DNA from: Georgenia_A wangjunii | GTDB taxonomy: Bacteria > Actinomycetota > Actinomycetes > Actinomycetales > Actinomycetaceae | Assembly: GCF_036421915.1 (NCBI RefSeq) | Contig: NZ_JAZGOM010000003.1 | Length of the DNA: 64,000 nt | Reading direction: 5' to 3' (one strand) | Shown here: piece after piece, positions 46,495-54,357 of the stretch | How positions within the stretch are numbered: the stretch's first letter is position 1 | How the letters are laid out: each line of letters starts with the position of its first letter | Translations under genes and position numbers: made by a program | Notes under the pieces: generated by a model | The model's input: the letters and a program-made list of their open reading frames with translations, nothing else | The model's database searches: none | Told to the model about the DNA's origin: nothing

Positions 46495-46521
46495 GCATCG
46501 CCGCCGCCCTATGAGCACCGC
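46482..46521 (+). repeat. 20-bp tandem duplication at the nitrilase/DUF2848 junction
   Basis: CGACGCCCTATGAGCATCGC is followed directly by CGCCGCCCTATGAGCACCGC (two mismatches). The first copy ends the amidase gene and its ATG (46491) leads to a stop after seven codons; the second supplies an in-frame ATG (46511) for the DUF2848 gene. Confidence 0.8.
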
Positions 46522-46537
46522 CAAGGAGAAAGAACGC

Positions 46538-47221
46538 ATGGAACACGTCGAGCTCGACCGCGCGCGGCTGCAGTCCGCGAGCACACGGGTGGTCGTCGCC
46601 GGCTACACCGCCCGCGACGAGGCGCAGGTGCGCCACCACATCGAGGAGCTGGCGCGGATCGGCGTCGCGCCCCCGGCCAACGTCCCCGAGTTCTACCCGA
46701 TGCCCCCGGGGTCGGTCGTCTTCGGCGACGAGGTCGTCGTCGAGGGGGAGCGGACCTCGGGCGAGGTGGAGCCCGTCCTCGTCCGGCTCGACGGCGAGCT
46801 CTACCTCGCCGTGGGCAGCGACCACACGGACCGCGAGCACGAGGCGGTCTCCGTGGCGGAGTCGAAGGCGCGCTGCCCCAAGCCGCTGAGCACGGGCGCG
46901 CTGCGCCTCGCGCCTTGCGAGCTGGACGAGGTCTGGGACGTCGTCGAGCTTGTCGCCACGGTCGACGGCGCCGCGTACCAGGCCGGCTCCGCGCACGCGC
47001 TGCGGCCCCTCACCGAGACCCTGCGCCTCCTCGAGGAGCGGACCGGCCTCTCCCCGCACGAGGACCTCGTGCTCTTCGGCGGCACCGTCGCGCTCGTGAG
47101 CGGTGAGTTCGTCTACGGCGAGCGGTGGCACCTCGGCCTCCGCACGCCCGACCAGACCCTGACGCTCGACTACCGCACGGTCGTGCGCACTACGGAAGGA
47201 GCGACCAGTGCCCAAGGATGA
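46538..47221 (+). CDS. DUF2848 family protein (fumarylacetoacetase-like)
   Basis: 227 residues from ATG 46538 (MEHVELDRARLQSASTRVVV), preferred over ATG 46511 because AAGGAG lies 9 nt before it. Conserved DUF2848 pattern: VVVAGYTARDEAQVRHHIEE, GVAPPANVPEFYPMPPGSVV, YLAVGSDHTDREHEAVSVAE with SKARCPKP, and LVLFGGTVALVSGEFVYGER. The family is related to fumarylacetoacetate hydrolases, which cleave C-C bonds or decarboxylate ring-fission products with a divalent metal (E/D residues in the SDHTDRE segment). It occurs recurrently beside nitrilase/amidase and TRAP genes. Its 3' end overlaps the cupin gene by 14 bp. Confidence 0.85.
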   Translation: MEHVELDRARLQSASTRVVVAGYTARDEAQVRHHIEELARIGVAPPANVPEFYPMPPGSVVFGDEVVVEGERTSGEVEPVLVRLDGELYLAVGSDHTDREHEAVSVAESKARCPKPLSTGALRLAPCELDEVWDVVELVATVDGAAYQAGSAHALRPLTETLRLLEERTGLSPHEDLVLFGGTVALVSGEFVYGERWHLGLRTPDQTLTLDYRTVVRTTEGATSAQG

Positions 47222-47600
47222 GCTCGAGTTCTTCCCGGCGGAGACCGTCGGATGGACGCCGTGCGAGGGCAAGGTGCCCGAGCTGACCGAACGGATCCTC
47301 ACCCACGGGGACCGGCCCGGCGTCGTCTCGCGGATCCTGCGGTTCGCGCCCGGCACCGACACCTCGGCCAACGGCCCCCTCCGGCACGACTTCTGGGAGG
47401 AGGTCTACATCCTCGAGGGCTCGCTCACGGACCTGCGTCTCGGGCAGACCTTCACCGCGGGCAGCTTCGCCTGCCGGCCGCCCGGCATGGAGCACGGGCC
47501 GTGGACGAGCGAGGAAGGGTGCCTGACCTTCGAGGTCCGGTACGACGACGCCCCGGCACCGGCCGGCGCGGCGCACACGACGCACGAGGAGAGTGAGTGA
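47208..47600 (+). CDS. Cupin domain protein (ChrR-like)
   Basis: 130 residues from GTG 47208, overlapping the DUF2848 gene. Single conserved beta-barrel: ILTHGDRPGVVSRILRFAPG, GPLRHDFWEEVYILEGSLTD with the metal motif H-x(3)-E-E, and FACRPPGMEHGPWTSEEGC with the second-motif His. The barrel could bind iron, manganese or zinc. In an aromatic-catabolic operon such a protein may be an isomerase, a dioxygenase, or a substrate-binding accessory. Nothing further can be concluded from sequence. AAGGAGCGACCA precedes the start. Confidence 0.87.
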   Translation: MPKDELEFFPAETVGWTPCEGKVPELTERILTHGDRPGVVSRILRFAPGTDTSANGPLRHDFWEEVYILEGSLTDLRLGQTFTAGSFACRPPGMEHGPWTSEEGCLTFEVRYDDAPAPAGAAHTTHEESE

Positions 47601-47601
47601 C

Positions 47602-48672
47602 ATGCGCATGAAGCGGCACACGAGGACCCGGTCCGCAGCCATCGCTGCCGCCGGTGCAAGCTGCCTGCTCCTGGCTGCCTGCGGCGGCGGTGGGACCGGC
47701 GGCGACGACGCCAGCGCGGGCGCGACGGACGGCGGCGCCGACGCCGGGCCCACGGACCTCACCTTCGCCTCCCTCGACCAGGGGTCGGCCTGGTACAACT
47801 ACGCCGTCAGCATCGGGCAGATGGTCGAGCCCGAGCTCGGCGAGGGCTCCGTCGTCGAGGTGCTCACGTACGCCGGGTCCATCGGCAACCCCGAGCTCGT
47901 CTCCACCGGCGAGGCGGACCTCGCGACGTCCTTCAGCGCCGTGACCGCCTGGGCCGTCAACGGCGAGGAGGGCACCCCGTTCGAGGGAGAGCCGATGGAC
48001 AACCTGCGGGTGCTCGTCGGCGGCCTGGACCAGTACTACTTCGGCCCCATCACCCCGGCGAGCTCCGGCATCGACTCGATCCGCGACGCCGTCGACGAGG
48101 AGATGGCCCTCGACCTCGTCAGCCAGCCGCGCGCGTCCCTGGGCGACGCGGGCACCCAGCTCGTCCTGCGCGCCTACGGCGCCTCCGTCGACGACGTGAC
48201 CGGCTGGGGCGGCAGCTTCGAGCCCACGAGCACCGACGTGGCCACCAACGCGATCCGTGATGGCAACGCGGACCTGTGGATCCAGGCGATCACCGAGGGG
48301 CACCCGAACATCACCGAGCTCGCCGAGACCTCGGACATCAAGATCCTGCCCATCGACGACGAGGCGATCGAAGCGCTCCAGCCCCTCGGGCTCGAGGCGG
48401 CGACGCTCCCCGGCGGCACGTTCCGCGGCCAGGACGAGGACGTCCAGCTCATCGGGTTCACCACCACCCTCATCGCCTCGGACGAGATGTCCGAGGAGGT
48501 GGCCTACCAGATCACGAAGACGGTCGTGGAGGGCGCCGAGCAGCTCGTGAGTGCCAACGCCAGCATGTCCGCCTTCGACCCGGCGACCGCCTGGACCGAG
48601 GAGAGCACCGGCGGCGTGCAGCTCCACCCCGGCGCGGAGCGGTACTACCGCGAGGCCGGCCTCATGGACTGA
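47602..48672 (+). CDS. TAXI family TRAP transporter solute-binding lipoprotein
   Basis: 356 residues from ATG 47602 (MRMKRHTRTRSAA), one base after the cupin stop, with GAGGAGAG upstream. Signal peptide II: SCLLLAAC with Cys27, then a Gly/Asp spacer. The mature part follows the TAXI pattern: FASLDQGSAWYNYAVSIGQM, VEVLTYAGSIGNPELVSTGE, DLATSFSAVTAWAVNGEEG, LGDAGTQLVLRAYGASVDDV and IRDGNADLWIQAITEGHPNI. It captures the substrate outside the cell and delivers it to the fused permease at 41568. The hairpin at 48685 ends the main transcript. Known TAXI ligands include amino acids and dicarboxylates. Confidence 0.93.
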   Translation: MRMKRHTRTRSAAIAAAGASCLLLAACGGGGTGGDDASAGATDGGADAGPTDLTFASLDQGSAWYNYAVSIGQMVEPELGEGSVVEVLTYAGSIGNPELVSTGEADLATSFSAVTAWAVNGEEGTPFEGEPMDNLRVLVGGLDQYYFGPITPASSGIDSIRDAVDEEMALDLVSQPRASLGDAGTQLVLRAYGASVDDVTGWGGSFEPTSTDVATNAIRDGNADLWIQAITEGHPNITELAETSDIKILPIDDEAIEALQPLGLEAATLPGGTFRGQDEDVQLIGFTTTLIASDEMSEEVAYQITKTVVEGAEQLVSANASMSAFDPATAWTEESTGGVQLHPGAERYYREAGLMD

Positions 48673-48684
48673 CGCAGCCCGTCG

Positions 48685-48721
48685 GGGCGCGGGCACCGGG
48701 GGCTCCCCCGTGTCCGCGCCC
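48685..48721 (+). terminator. Hairpin terminator after the TAXI gene
   Basis: Arms GGGCGCGGGCACCGGGGG and CCCCCGTGTCCGCGCCC (one mismatch and one bulge) with a very short loop. It separates the operon from the MFS gene and argues against GTG 48710 as the MFS start. Confidence 0.65.
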
Positions 48722-48754
48722 TACCGCGTTGCGCACGAACGGACGAGGGGACGC

Positions 48755-49900
48755 GTGAAGAAGGACCGCCGGACGCTGGCCGGGGCGTACGCGACGACGT
48801 CCCTCGGCGTCTCCAGCGTCTCGCTCCTGGCTCCCGTCCTGCCCGAGCTCGCGGCCCGGTACGGCGTCGAGGCGGAGTCGATGGCCGTGTTCCAGATGGC
48901 CGTCATGCTCCCCGGCATCGTCACCGCCCTCCTCATGGGTCGGCTGGGCGCCCGCGGGCATCTCCGGGGAGCTCTTGCAGTGTCCTTGCTCGTCTTCGGC
49001 GTGGCCGGGGCGAGCCTCGCGCTCGTGGAGTCCTTCCCCGCGGCGGTGCTCCTGCGCGTCGTCCAGGGTGCCGGTGGGGGAGGGCTCGTCGCGGCCTCGT
49101 TCATGCTCATCGGCACCGTCGCCGAGCCGAGGCGGCTGCGCGCCGTCGGCCACAACGCCGCGATCGTCAGCACGATGATGGTGCTGCAGCCGTTGCTCGG
49201 TGCGGGGCTCGGCGCCCTCAGCGCCGCCGCGCCCTTCGGCTTCTACGGGCTCGCCATCGTCGCGGCCGTCCTCGTGCCGCGCACCGTGCCTGCCGCGGCA
49301 CGGGTGGCGTCCCCGGTCAGGGTGGGACGCTCCGGCCCGCCCCGCGAGGTCCGCGCGGCCCTCGTCATGACCGTGGTGCTCAACGTCCTTGTGTTCGGCT
49401 GGTTGCTCCTGCTGACTCCGCTCATCCTCGACGACGCGGGCGTAGACCTCGGGTGGCGCGGCTGGGCGCTGGCGGCGCAGTCAGCGATCGCGACGGTGGC
49501 GACGTTCGCGACGGCGCGGTGGCGGAACCGACGCCGCTTCGACGCGCTCCTGGTCGGCGGCTGGGCGGCGGCGGCCTCCCTGCTCGCGGTCGCCGCAGCG
49601 GGTCCCGCGGCACTGACGGCGGTCGTCCTCGTCCTCGCCGGTGTCTTCTACGGCGTGCTCAACCCGACGCTCGTCGCCCGGATCTCGCCCGTCGACGGCG
49701 GCCGCTGGCTCGGGTGGTGGCAGAGCGCGGCGCGGCTGGGGCAGGTGCTCGGCCCGCTGCTGGCCGGCGCGCTCTACGGGGCGCTGACGCCGGGGCCGGT
49801 CCTGCTCGTGGGCGCTGCGGCAGCGGGGACGGCGCTGCTCGCGGTGCGGCGCCCGCGTCCGCCTGAGGGCGGCGTCGCGCTCGAGCACCGGACGCTGTAG
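48755..49900 (+). CDS. MFS transporter
   Basis: 381 residues from GTG 48755 (VKKDRRTLAGAYATTSLGVS) after GACGAGGGG. Twelve hydrophobic segments in two halves; LLRVVQGAGGGGLVAASFML and LLMGRLGARGHLRGALAVSL (the loop 2-3 motif G-R-L-G-A-R) are typical of 12-helix drug/proton antiporter-like MFS proteins; WLGWWQSAARLGQVLGPLLA begins the last quarter. It follows the TAXI gene beyond a terminator-like hairpin and may export a product or be unrelated to the operon. Substrate unknown. Confidence 0.85.
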   Translation: MKKDRRTLAGAYATTSLGVSSVSLLAPVLPELAARYGVEAESMAVFQMAVMLPGIVTALLMGRLGARGHLRGALAVSLLVFGVAGASLALVESFPAAVLLRVVQGAGGGGLVAASFMLIGTVAEPRRLRAVGHNAAIVSTMMVLQPLLGAGLGALSAAAPFGFYGLAIVAAVLVPRTVPAAARVASPVRVGRSGPPREVRAALVMTVVLNVLVFGWLLLLTPLILDDAGVDLGWRGWALAAQSAIATVATFATARWRNRRRFDALLVGGWAAAASLLAVAAAGPAALTAVVLVLAGVFYGVLNPTLVARISPVDGGRWLGWWQSAARLGQVLGPLLAGALYGALTPGPVLLVGAAAAGTALLAVRRPRPPEGGVALEHRTL

Positions 49901-49980
49901 AGCCGCGTACCACGGGCGGCGGGGGTGCTCCTGAACCCGCCGGCCGTGCCGCCGGACCAGCAGTGCAGAGCGCCCAGGAC

Positions 49981-50094
49981 CTACTCGTCCGGGCCGTCGT
50001 CGCTCGTGCCGCCGAGGAGCACGCGCGTCATGGCGTTACGGGTGTCGAGCAGCCCCGGCGGTGGCGCGAGCAGCGGCGCGTGGCTGCCCGTCAT
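49981..50094 (-). CDS. Possible 37-aa ORF coupled to the M14-M15 gene
   Basis: ATG 50094 overlaps the stop of the large peptidase gene as ATGA, so translation could continue into this frame. The peptide begins MTGSHAPLLAPPPGLLDTRN and ends AMTRVLLGGTSDDGPDE. Its Pro/Leu-rich then acidic character resembles no known family. The only support is the start-stop overlap and G/C-rich third positions. It could also be chance. The rest of 49901-50090 holds no other feature. Confidence 0.3.
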   Translation of the reverse strand: MTGSHAPLLAPPPGLLDTRNAMTRVLLGGTSDDGPDE

Positions 50095-52652
50095 CCGCGC
50101 CGGATGAGCGAGCGGTCGTCGAAGTGCATGAGGTCCTTGGCGCCCCTGTACATGCCGCCCCAGGTGAGCCCGGCGTCGGTGAGCGCCTTGACCAGCCGTT
50201 CGTCGAGGTCCATGACCCCCTGCTTGCGCGGATCGCGCCCGGCGGTGAGATCGCCCTTGCCCTTGAGGGCGCGGTCCTTCTTCTGCTGGCCCACCCACCA
50301 GTCCAGCGATCGCATCTTCCGCGGCACGCTGGGGTTCAGCGAGATCATCTCGCCGATCTGGAACTCCAACGTGGGGACGTCCATGTTGAGGTAGGTGATG
50401 ACGTCCTCGGAGGCGTTGTTCGTCAGGAGCCACTGCTCCATGACGCCCCGGCCCTCCGGCGGTGGTGCGGTGACGGCGAACGCCGTCCCGCGCATGAGCA
50501 GCGTCGCGCGTTCGATCATGTCCGGCACGGCGCGGCCGTTGAGTCCCACGAACGGGTTGCCGGAGTAGTTGATGTCGACCGCCAGCCCGTAGCAGTGCAA
50601 GCTCGGACGCTCGCCGCCGCTTGCTGCCTTCGGCGGGCGAAGACCCCCGAGGCCGTGCACGCCGATCGCATCGGCGAGCTCGACGCCGGACAGCCCCGCG
50701 AGCTCCGGCAGTGCGGCGATGGCAGCCCCGGCGGTGTCGAGCTTGGCGAGCATGGTCGAGTGCACGCCCCCGACGGCGCTGCCGCTGCTGGGACGGATGG
50801 GCAGGCCGAGGAACGTGGCTCCAGGATCGTGCCCGGCGAACCACTCCTCGACGCTCTTCTTCGTCTGCGCCCGGATGTCGTCCGCCATGGACTTGCGGGC
50901 GGACGTCTCCCCGCCCGCCTTCGCCTGCGACACGGCGCGTCTGACCTTGCGCTCCTTCTCCGCGTCCGTGAGGTCCGCGCCCGGCGTGTACCGCGCGATG
51001 AGCGGGACGACGAGCTCCTTCTTCAGCCGCATCCACTCCTTGATGAGCGGCTTGTCGGACTTCTTGGCGGGGTCCAGGAGCCGGCGCGCCTGGTCCGGGT
51101 GGCGCAGCGCGTAGACCATCTGGGTGAGCGCGTCGGCGTCCCGAACACCGCCCAGGACGAGGCGCTTGACTATCGCCCGTTCGAGCGGCAGCCCGTAGGT
51201 GACGTCCCGCAGCACGCCGAGGCCACCCGTGGCCGTCTTCGCCACTCCCGTCGCGAACGTAGCGGCGCCCTCGACGACGGCGGTGGCCGCGGAGCCGACG
51301 TCGTCCCACCAGTCGCGCTGGACCGTCGGCGGCGTCCGGCCGACGGCGCCTGCTTGCCCCGGTGGTCGGAGGGCACCGGCCGCCGTGGTGGCGGCCCGGT
51401 TGCCCGCACCGGCGGCGACCGTCGCGAGCACCAGCCGCTGCACACCGGGGGCCGCGGCACCAGCCGGTGCGGGCGCCGGTTTCCGCGGCGGACCGAGGAA
51501 CACCTCTCGAATGGCCGAGGCGTGGGCCTCGAGCTCGACCTTGCGGTCCGGGTCACGCACAGCGGAGTCGGACCGGTACTGCTCACCCACCTCCATCGTG
51601 AGGACCGCGATCCCTTTGGACGGGCCCCACTGCCCGAGCGAGCGTCCCTTCGCGTTCTCGCGGGCGATCTGCGCGGCGGACTTCTTCGGGTCCTGGCCCG
51701 GGTAGAGGCTCGACCACGCCGTGCCGTCCTTGTTCCCGGGCACCTTCGCGCCGCCCGCCTCGGCGTGCTTGGCGGTGTCGACGGCGAGCGCGTGTGCCTC
51801 GGACGCGAGCGCGGAGGCGCCGGTGGACGGGTGTGGGTCGGCGAAGATCCCCGCTGAGGAGAGCGTCTTGTGCGCGTGGATGGACAGCACCCGAGTCGGC
51901 GAGAAGGCGTTGACGAGCGCGAGCAGGGCGATCGCGCCGGGCTCCATGATGCGTCCGCGCGCGTCGACCGGGTTCGCCAGGTCGAGGTCGTCGCCGAGAT
52001 CCGGCAGCTGCCGGTTGGGGTCGACCTGCCCCGGGGTGACCCGGCCCGGGTCGCGCGCGGCGTTCCTCACCTCCCGGTACTTCTTCAGCGTGACGCTGCC
52101 CTGCTCGGCGGCGAGCTTCTTGTCCCAGGCCGCGCGCGAGGCGACGTTGTCGGGGAACAGCCTCGGGACGACGACGACGGTGAAGTAGGGCCGGTGGACG
52201 GCGAGCTGGTCGAGGAGCCGCTCGGCCACCTCGACGCCGGACTGCTCCGAGCCGTGGACCCCCGCCACGACCAGCGCCACCTCGTCGATCGCGCCGGGGA
52301 CGAGATGAGCGCGGATCGGCTGCCCGGCGCTGTCGACGCCGACCGGCATGCCGAAGGGGCCGCTGAGGAGCCCCTTGAGGCCGAGCAGTGCGAGCGCGAG
52401 CTGGAACCCGCGCAGCCCCCACGACAGCACCGTGGAGACGCCCGCCTGCTGCTGCGCGCGGTCGAGGTTGTCGCCGCGCTGGACGCTGTGCATCCCGTGC
52501 TGGAGCGGCCGTCCAGCGGACCGTGCCGCGGACGCCGGAGCGAGCACACGGGTGACGCCGGCATTGCCGAGCCCCGCTGGCTCGACCGCGCCGACGACCC
52601 GTTCTCGGCGCACCGGCGCAGGGGCGTGCTGGTGCGGAAGTCGCACGACCAC
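50091..52652 (-). CDS. Dual metallopeptidase (M14 + M15) with eCIS-type linker motifs
   Basis: 853 residues from GTG 52652, no signal peptide. Residues about 120-385 form an M14 carboxypeptidase-like domain: VAGVHGSEQSGVEVAERLL (zinc His133, Glu136), DPNRQLPDLG (Asn213-Arg214), LSIHAHKTL (His259) and LTMEVGEQY (catalytic Glu354). Residues about 625-853 form an M15/VanY-type domain: PSLHCYGLAVDINYSG (His686, Asp693) and LTWGGMYRGAKDLMHFD (Asp840, His843). Two linkers, GLGNAGVTRVL...HSVQRGD (27-61) and GAGNRAATTAAG...PTVQRDWW (415-449), resemble the GNxAV/VQR peptides common in proteins linked to contractile injection systems. Likely a peptidoglycan-degrading effector or a cargo-like enzyme. 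Downstream of ppgK on the same strand; no injection-system genes in the window. Confidence 0.8.
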   Translation of the reverse strand: MVVRLPHQHAPAPVRRERVVGAVEPAGLGNAGVTRVLAPASAARSAGRPLQHGMHSVQRGDNLDRAQQQAGVSTVLSWGLRGFQLALALLGLKGLLSGPFGMPVGVDSAGQPIRAHLVPGAIDEVALVVAGVHGSEQSGVEVAERLLDQLAVHRPYFTVVVVPRLFPDNVASRAAWDKKLAAEQGSVTLKKYREVRNAARDPGRVTPGQVDPNRQLPDLGDDLDLANPVDARGRIMEPGAIALLALVNAFSPTRVLSIHAHKTLSSAGIFADPHPSTGASALASEAHALAVDTAKHAEAGGAKVPGNKDGTAWSSLYPGQDPKKSAAQIARENAKGRSLGQWGPSKGIAVLTMEVGEQYRSDSAVRDPDRKVELEAHASAIREVFLGPPRKPAPAPAGAAAPGVQRLVLATVAAGAGNRAATTAAGALRPPGQAGAVGRTPPTVQRDWWDDVGSAATAVVEGAATFATGVAKTATGGLGVLRDVTYGLPLERAIVKRLVLGGVRDADALTQMVYALRHPDQARRLLDPAKKSDKPLIKEWMRLKKELVVPLIARYTPGADLTDAEKERKVRRAVSQAKAGGETSARKSMADDIRAQTKKSVEEWFAGHDPGATFLGLPIRPSSGSAVGGVHSTMLAKLDTAGAAIAALPELAGLSGVELADAIGVHGLGGLRPPKAASGGERPSLHCYGLAVDINYSGNPFVGLNGRAVPDMIERATLLMRGTAFAVTAPPPEGRGVMEQWLLTNNASEDVITYLNMDVPTLEFQIGEMISLNPSVPRKMRSLDWWVGQQKKDRALKGKGDLTAGRDPRKQGVMDLDERLVKALTDAGLTWGGMYRGAKDLMHFDDRSLIRRG

Positions 52653-52813
52653 GTGGCCACGCTACGTCCCCCGACGGTGACCGTTCAGGGCGCCGGGGCT
52701 GCTCCGCGGGCAGCGAAACCGGCGCCATCGGGAAGCGAGAACCGGGACGGCCGCCGTGCTTGGCTGCTTGGGACGGCCCCCGAGGTCACGCGGAGGGGAA
52801 GGGCAGCACCCGC

Positions 52814-53578
52814 TCAGCGGTGGCCGCGGGCGGCCAGGGCGGCCGCGCCGACGATCCCCGCCTGGTTCCGGAGCGCCGCCGGGATGATGGGCGTGTTGAG
52901 CTCGAGCAGCGGCAGGAACTTGTCGTGCTTCTTGCTCACGCCGCCGCCGACGACGATGAGGTCGGGGGAGAAGAGCATCTCGACCGTCTCGAAGTACGTC
53001 TGCAGCCGCTTGGCCCACTTCTCCCAGCTGAGGTCCTCACGCTCGCGCGCGGAGTCGGCGGCGCGGCTCTCGGCGTCGTGGCCGTCGACCTCGAGGTGGC
53101 CGAGCTCGGTGTTCGGCACGAGCGTGCCGTTGACGATGAGCGCGGAGCCGATGCCCGTCCCGAGCGTCATGACGAGGACCGTGCCCTCGACGTCCTTCGC
53201 CGCGCCGTAGAGCGTCTCGGCGTACCCCGCGGCGTCCGCGTCGTTGACGGCGATGACGCTGCGGCCCGTCGTCGTCGACATGAGCTCGGAGACGTCGACA
53301 CCCTGCCACGACTGGTCGAGGTTGGCGATGAACGGGACGACGCCGTGGCGGATCGGCGCAGGGAACGTCAGCCCGACGGGTACGGACTCGTCGAGCTCGA
53401 AGGAGTCGATGATCTCCTTGCAGATGGCGGCGACGGCCTCGGGCGTCGACTTCTCCGGCGTCGGGATCCGCAGCCGCTCGGCCGCGAACTCGCCGGCGTC
53501 GAGGTCGACCGGCGCGCCCTTGATCCCCGACCCGCCGATGTCGATGCCGAAGGCGCGGGACGTGGTGGCACTGGGCAT
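52814..53578 (-). CDS. ppgK: Polyphosphate glucokinase
   Basis: 254 residues. ROK-type sugar kinase of the actinobacterial PPGK group, which phosphorylates glucose with polyphosphate (or ATP). Signature FGIDIGGSGIKGAPVDLDAG at the N-terminus (phosphate 1), LTFPAPIRHGVVPFIANLDQ, SVIAVNDADAAGYAETLYGA with the catalytic Asp, VLVMTLGTGIGSALIVNGTL (phosphate 2) and LGHLEVDGHDAESRAADSAR, then VVGGGVSKKHDKFLPLL. Start ATG 53578 after GCCCGGAGGATCCG on the minus strand. The 161-bp gap to the M14-M15 gene shows no clear terminator, so read-through is possible. Confidence 0.96.
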   Translation of the reverse strand: MPSATTSRAFGIDIGGSGIKGAPVDLDAGEFAAERLRIPTPEKSTPEAVAAICKEIIDSFELDESVPVGLTFPAPIRHGVVPFIANLDQSWQGVDVSELMSTTTGRSVIAVNDADAAGYAETLYGAAKDVEGTVLVMTLGTGIGSALIVNGTLVPNTELGHLEVDGHDAESRAADSAREREDLSWEKWAKRLQTYFETVEMLFSPDLIVVGGGVSKKHDKFLPLLELNTPIIPAALRNQAGIVGAAALAARGHR

Positions 53579-53702
53579 CGGATCCTCCGGGCGGACGACG
53601 ACGGTGGCGGGCTACCGGCCGGACCCGCGGGAGCGGGGTGGCCGGGCTCGAGACTACCGACCGTCCGGCCGCTCCCGCGCCTCAGGACGTGGAGCTCCTA
53701 CC

Positions 53703-54185
53703 TCAGGACTCCGCGGCCATCGACTCCTTCCACGCGTCGAGGTTCCGCTGCACCTCCTCGTCGGTGCGCAGCGACGTGCGCGTCATGATCGACCAGCGCA
53801 CGCCGTACGGGTCCTGGATCGAGGCGAAGCGGTCGCCGGTCACGTCGAAGTCCGAAGCCTCCTCACGCACCCGCGCCCCGCGCTCCCGGGCCCGCGCCAG
53901 CGTGGCGTCGACGTCGGGCACGTAGATCGCGAGGCTGAAGGTGGCGTCGTCGCTCGCGGGGTCGCTGGCGATCGCGTTGAACGCGGGGTTGGGGTCCATG
54001 ACCGTCATCCGGCCGGTGCCGACGTCGAGCTCGCAGTGCCAGACCGCGCCGTCGGGGCCGTCCATCCGCGAGACGACGCGGGCGCCGAAGACGGCGGCGT
54101 AGAAGTCGAGCGCCTCGCGAGCGGGGGAGACGACGACGAGCGGGGAGAGGGTCGTGTAGCCGGCGGGCATGTAGGGGGTGTCCAT
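53703..54185 (-). CDS. VOC family protein (glyoxalase/bleomycin-resistance fold)
   Basis: 160 residues from ATG 54185 (MDTPYMPAGYTTLSPLVVVS); ATG 54197 is an upstream alternative. Paired beta-alpha-beta-beta-beta modules: LVVVSPAREALDFYAAVFGA, VWHCELDVGTGRMTVMD, SLAIYVPDVDATLARARERG, VTGDRFASIQDPYGVRWSIM. This is the PhnB-like subgroup. The C-terminal RTDEEVQRNLDAWKESMAAE is a conserved tail of those proteins. Substrate unknown; may be controlled by the divergent AraC regulator. Confidence 0.87.
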   Translation of the reverse strand: MDTPYMPAGYTTLSPLVVVSPAREALDFYAAVFGARVVSRMDGPDGAVWHCELDVGTGRMTVMDPNPAFNAIASDPASDDATFSLAIYVPDVDATLARARERGARVREEASDFDVTGDRFASIQDPYGVRWSIMTRTSLRTDEEVQRNLDAWKESMAAES

Positions 54186-54357
54186 GTCGTCCAGCATCCC
54201 TAGAGTCGGTGGCGTGGCGCTTGCACATTCGCGACAACGTCCGGGTACGCCGCGGTCGCCCTCCGCGCCCGGACCGTTCGGCGCGCTGACGCCTGGGTGT
54301 GCGCCGGAGTCGGCCGGCCCGCGAGAGTCGCCCGCCTCACAGGAACCGCCCGCCCCG

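Noticed and set aside
47602..48672. Calling the TRAP/TAXI system a glutamate or dicarboxylate transporter
   Set aside because: TAXI binding proteins are too diverse for a ligand call from sequence, and the neighbouring enzymes fit an aromatic or N-containing compound at least as well.
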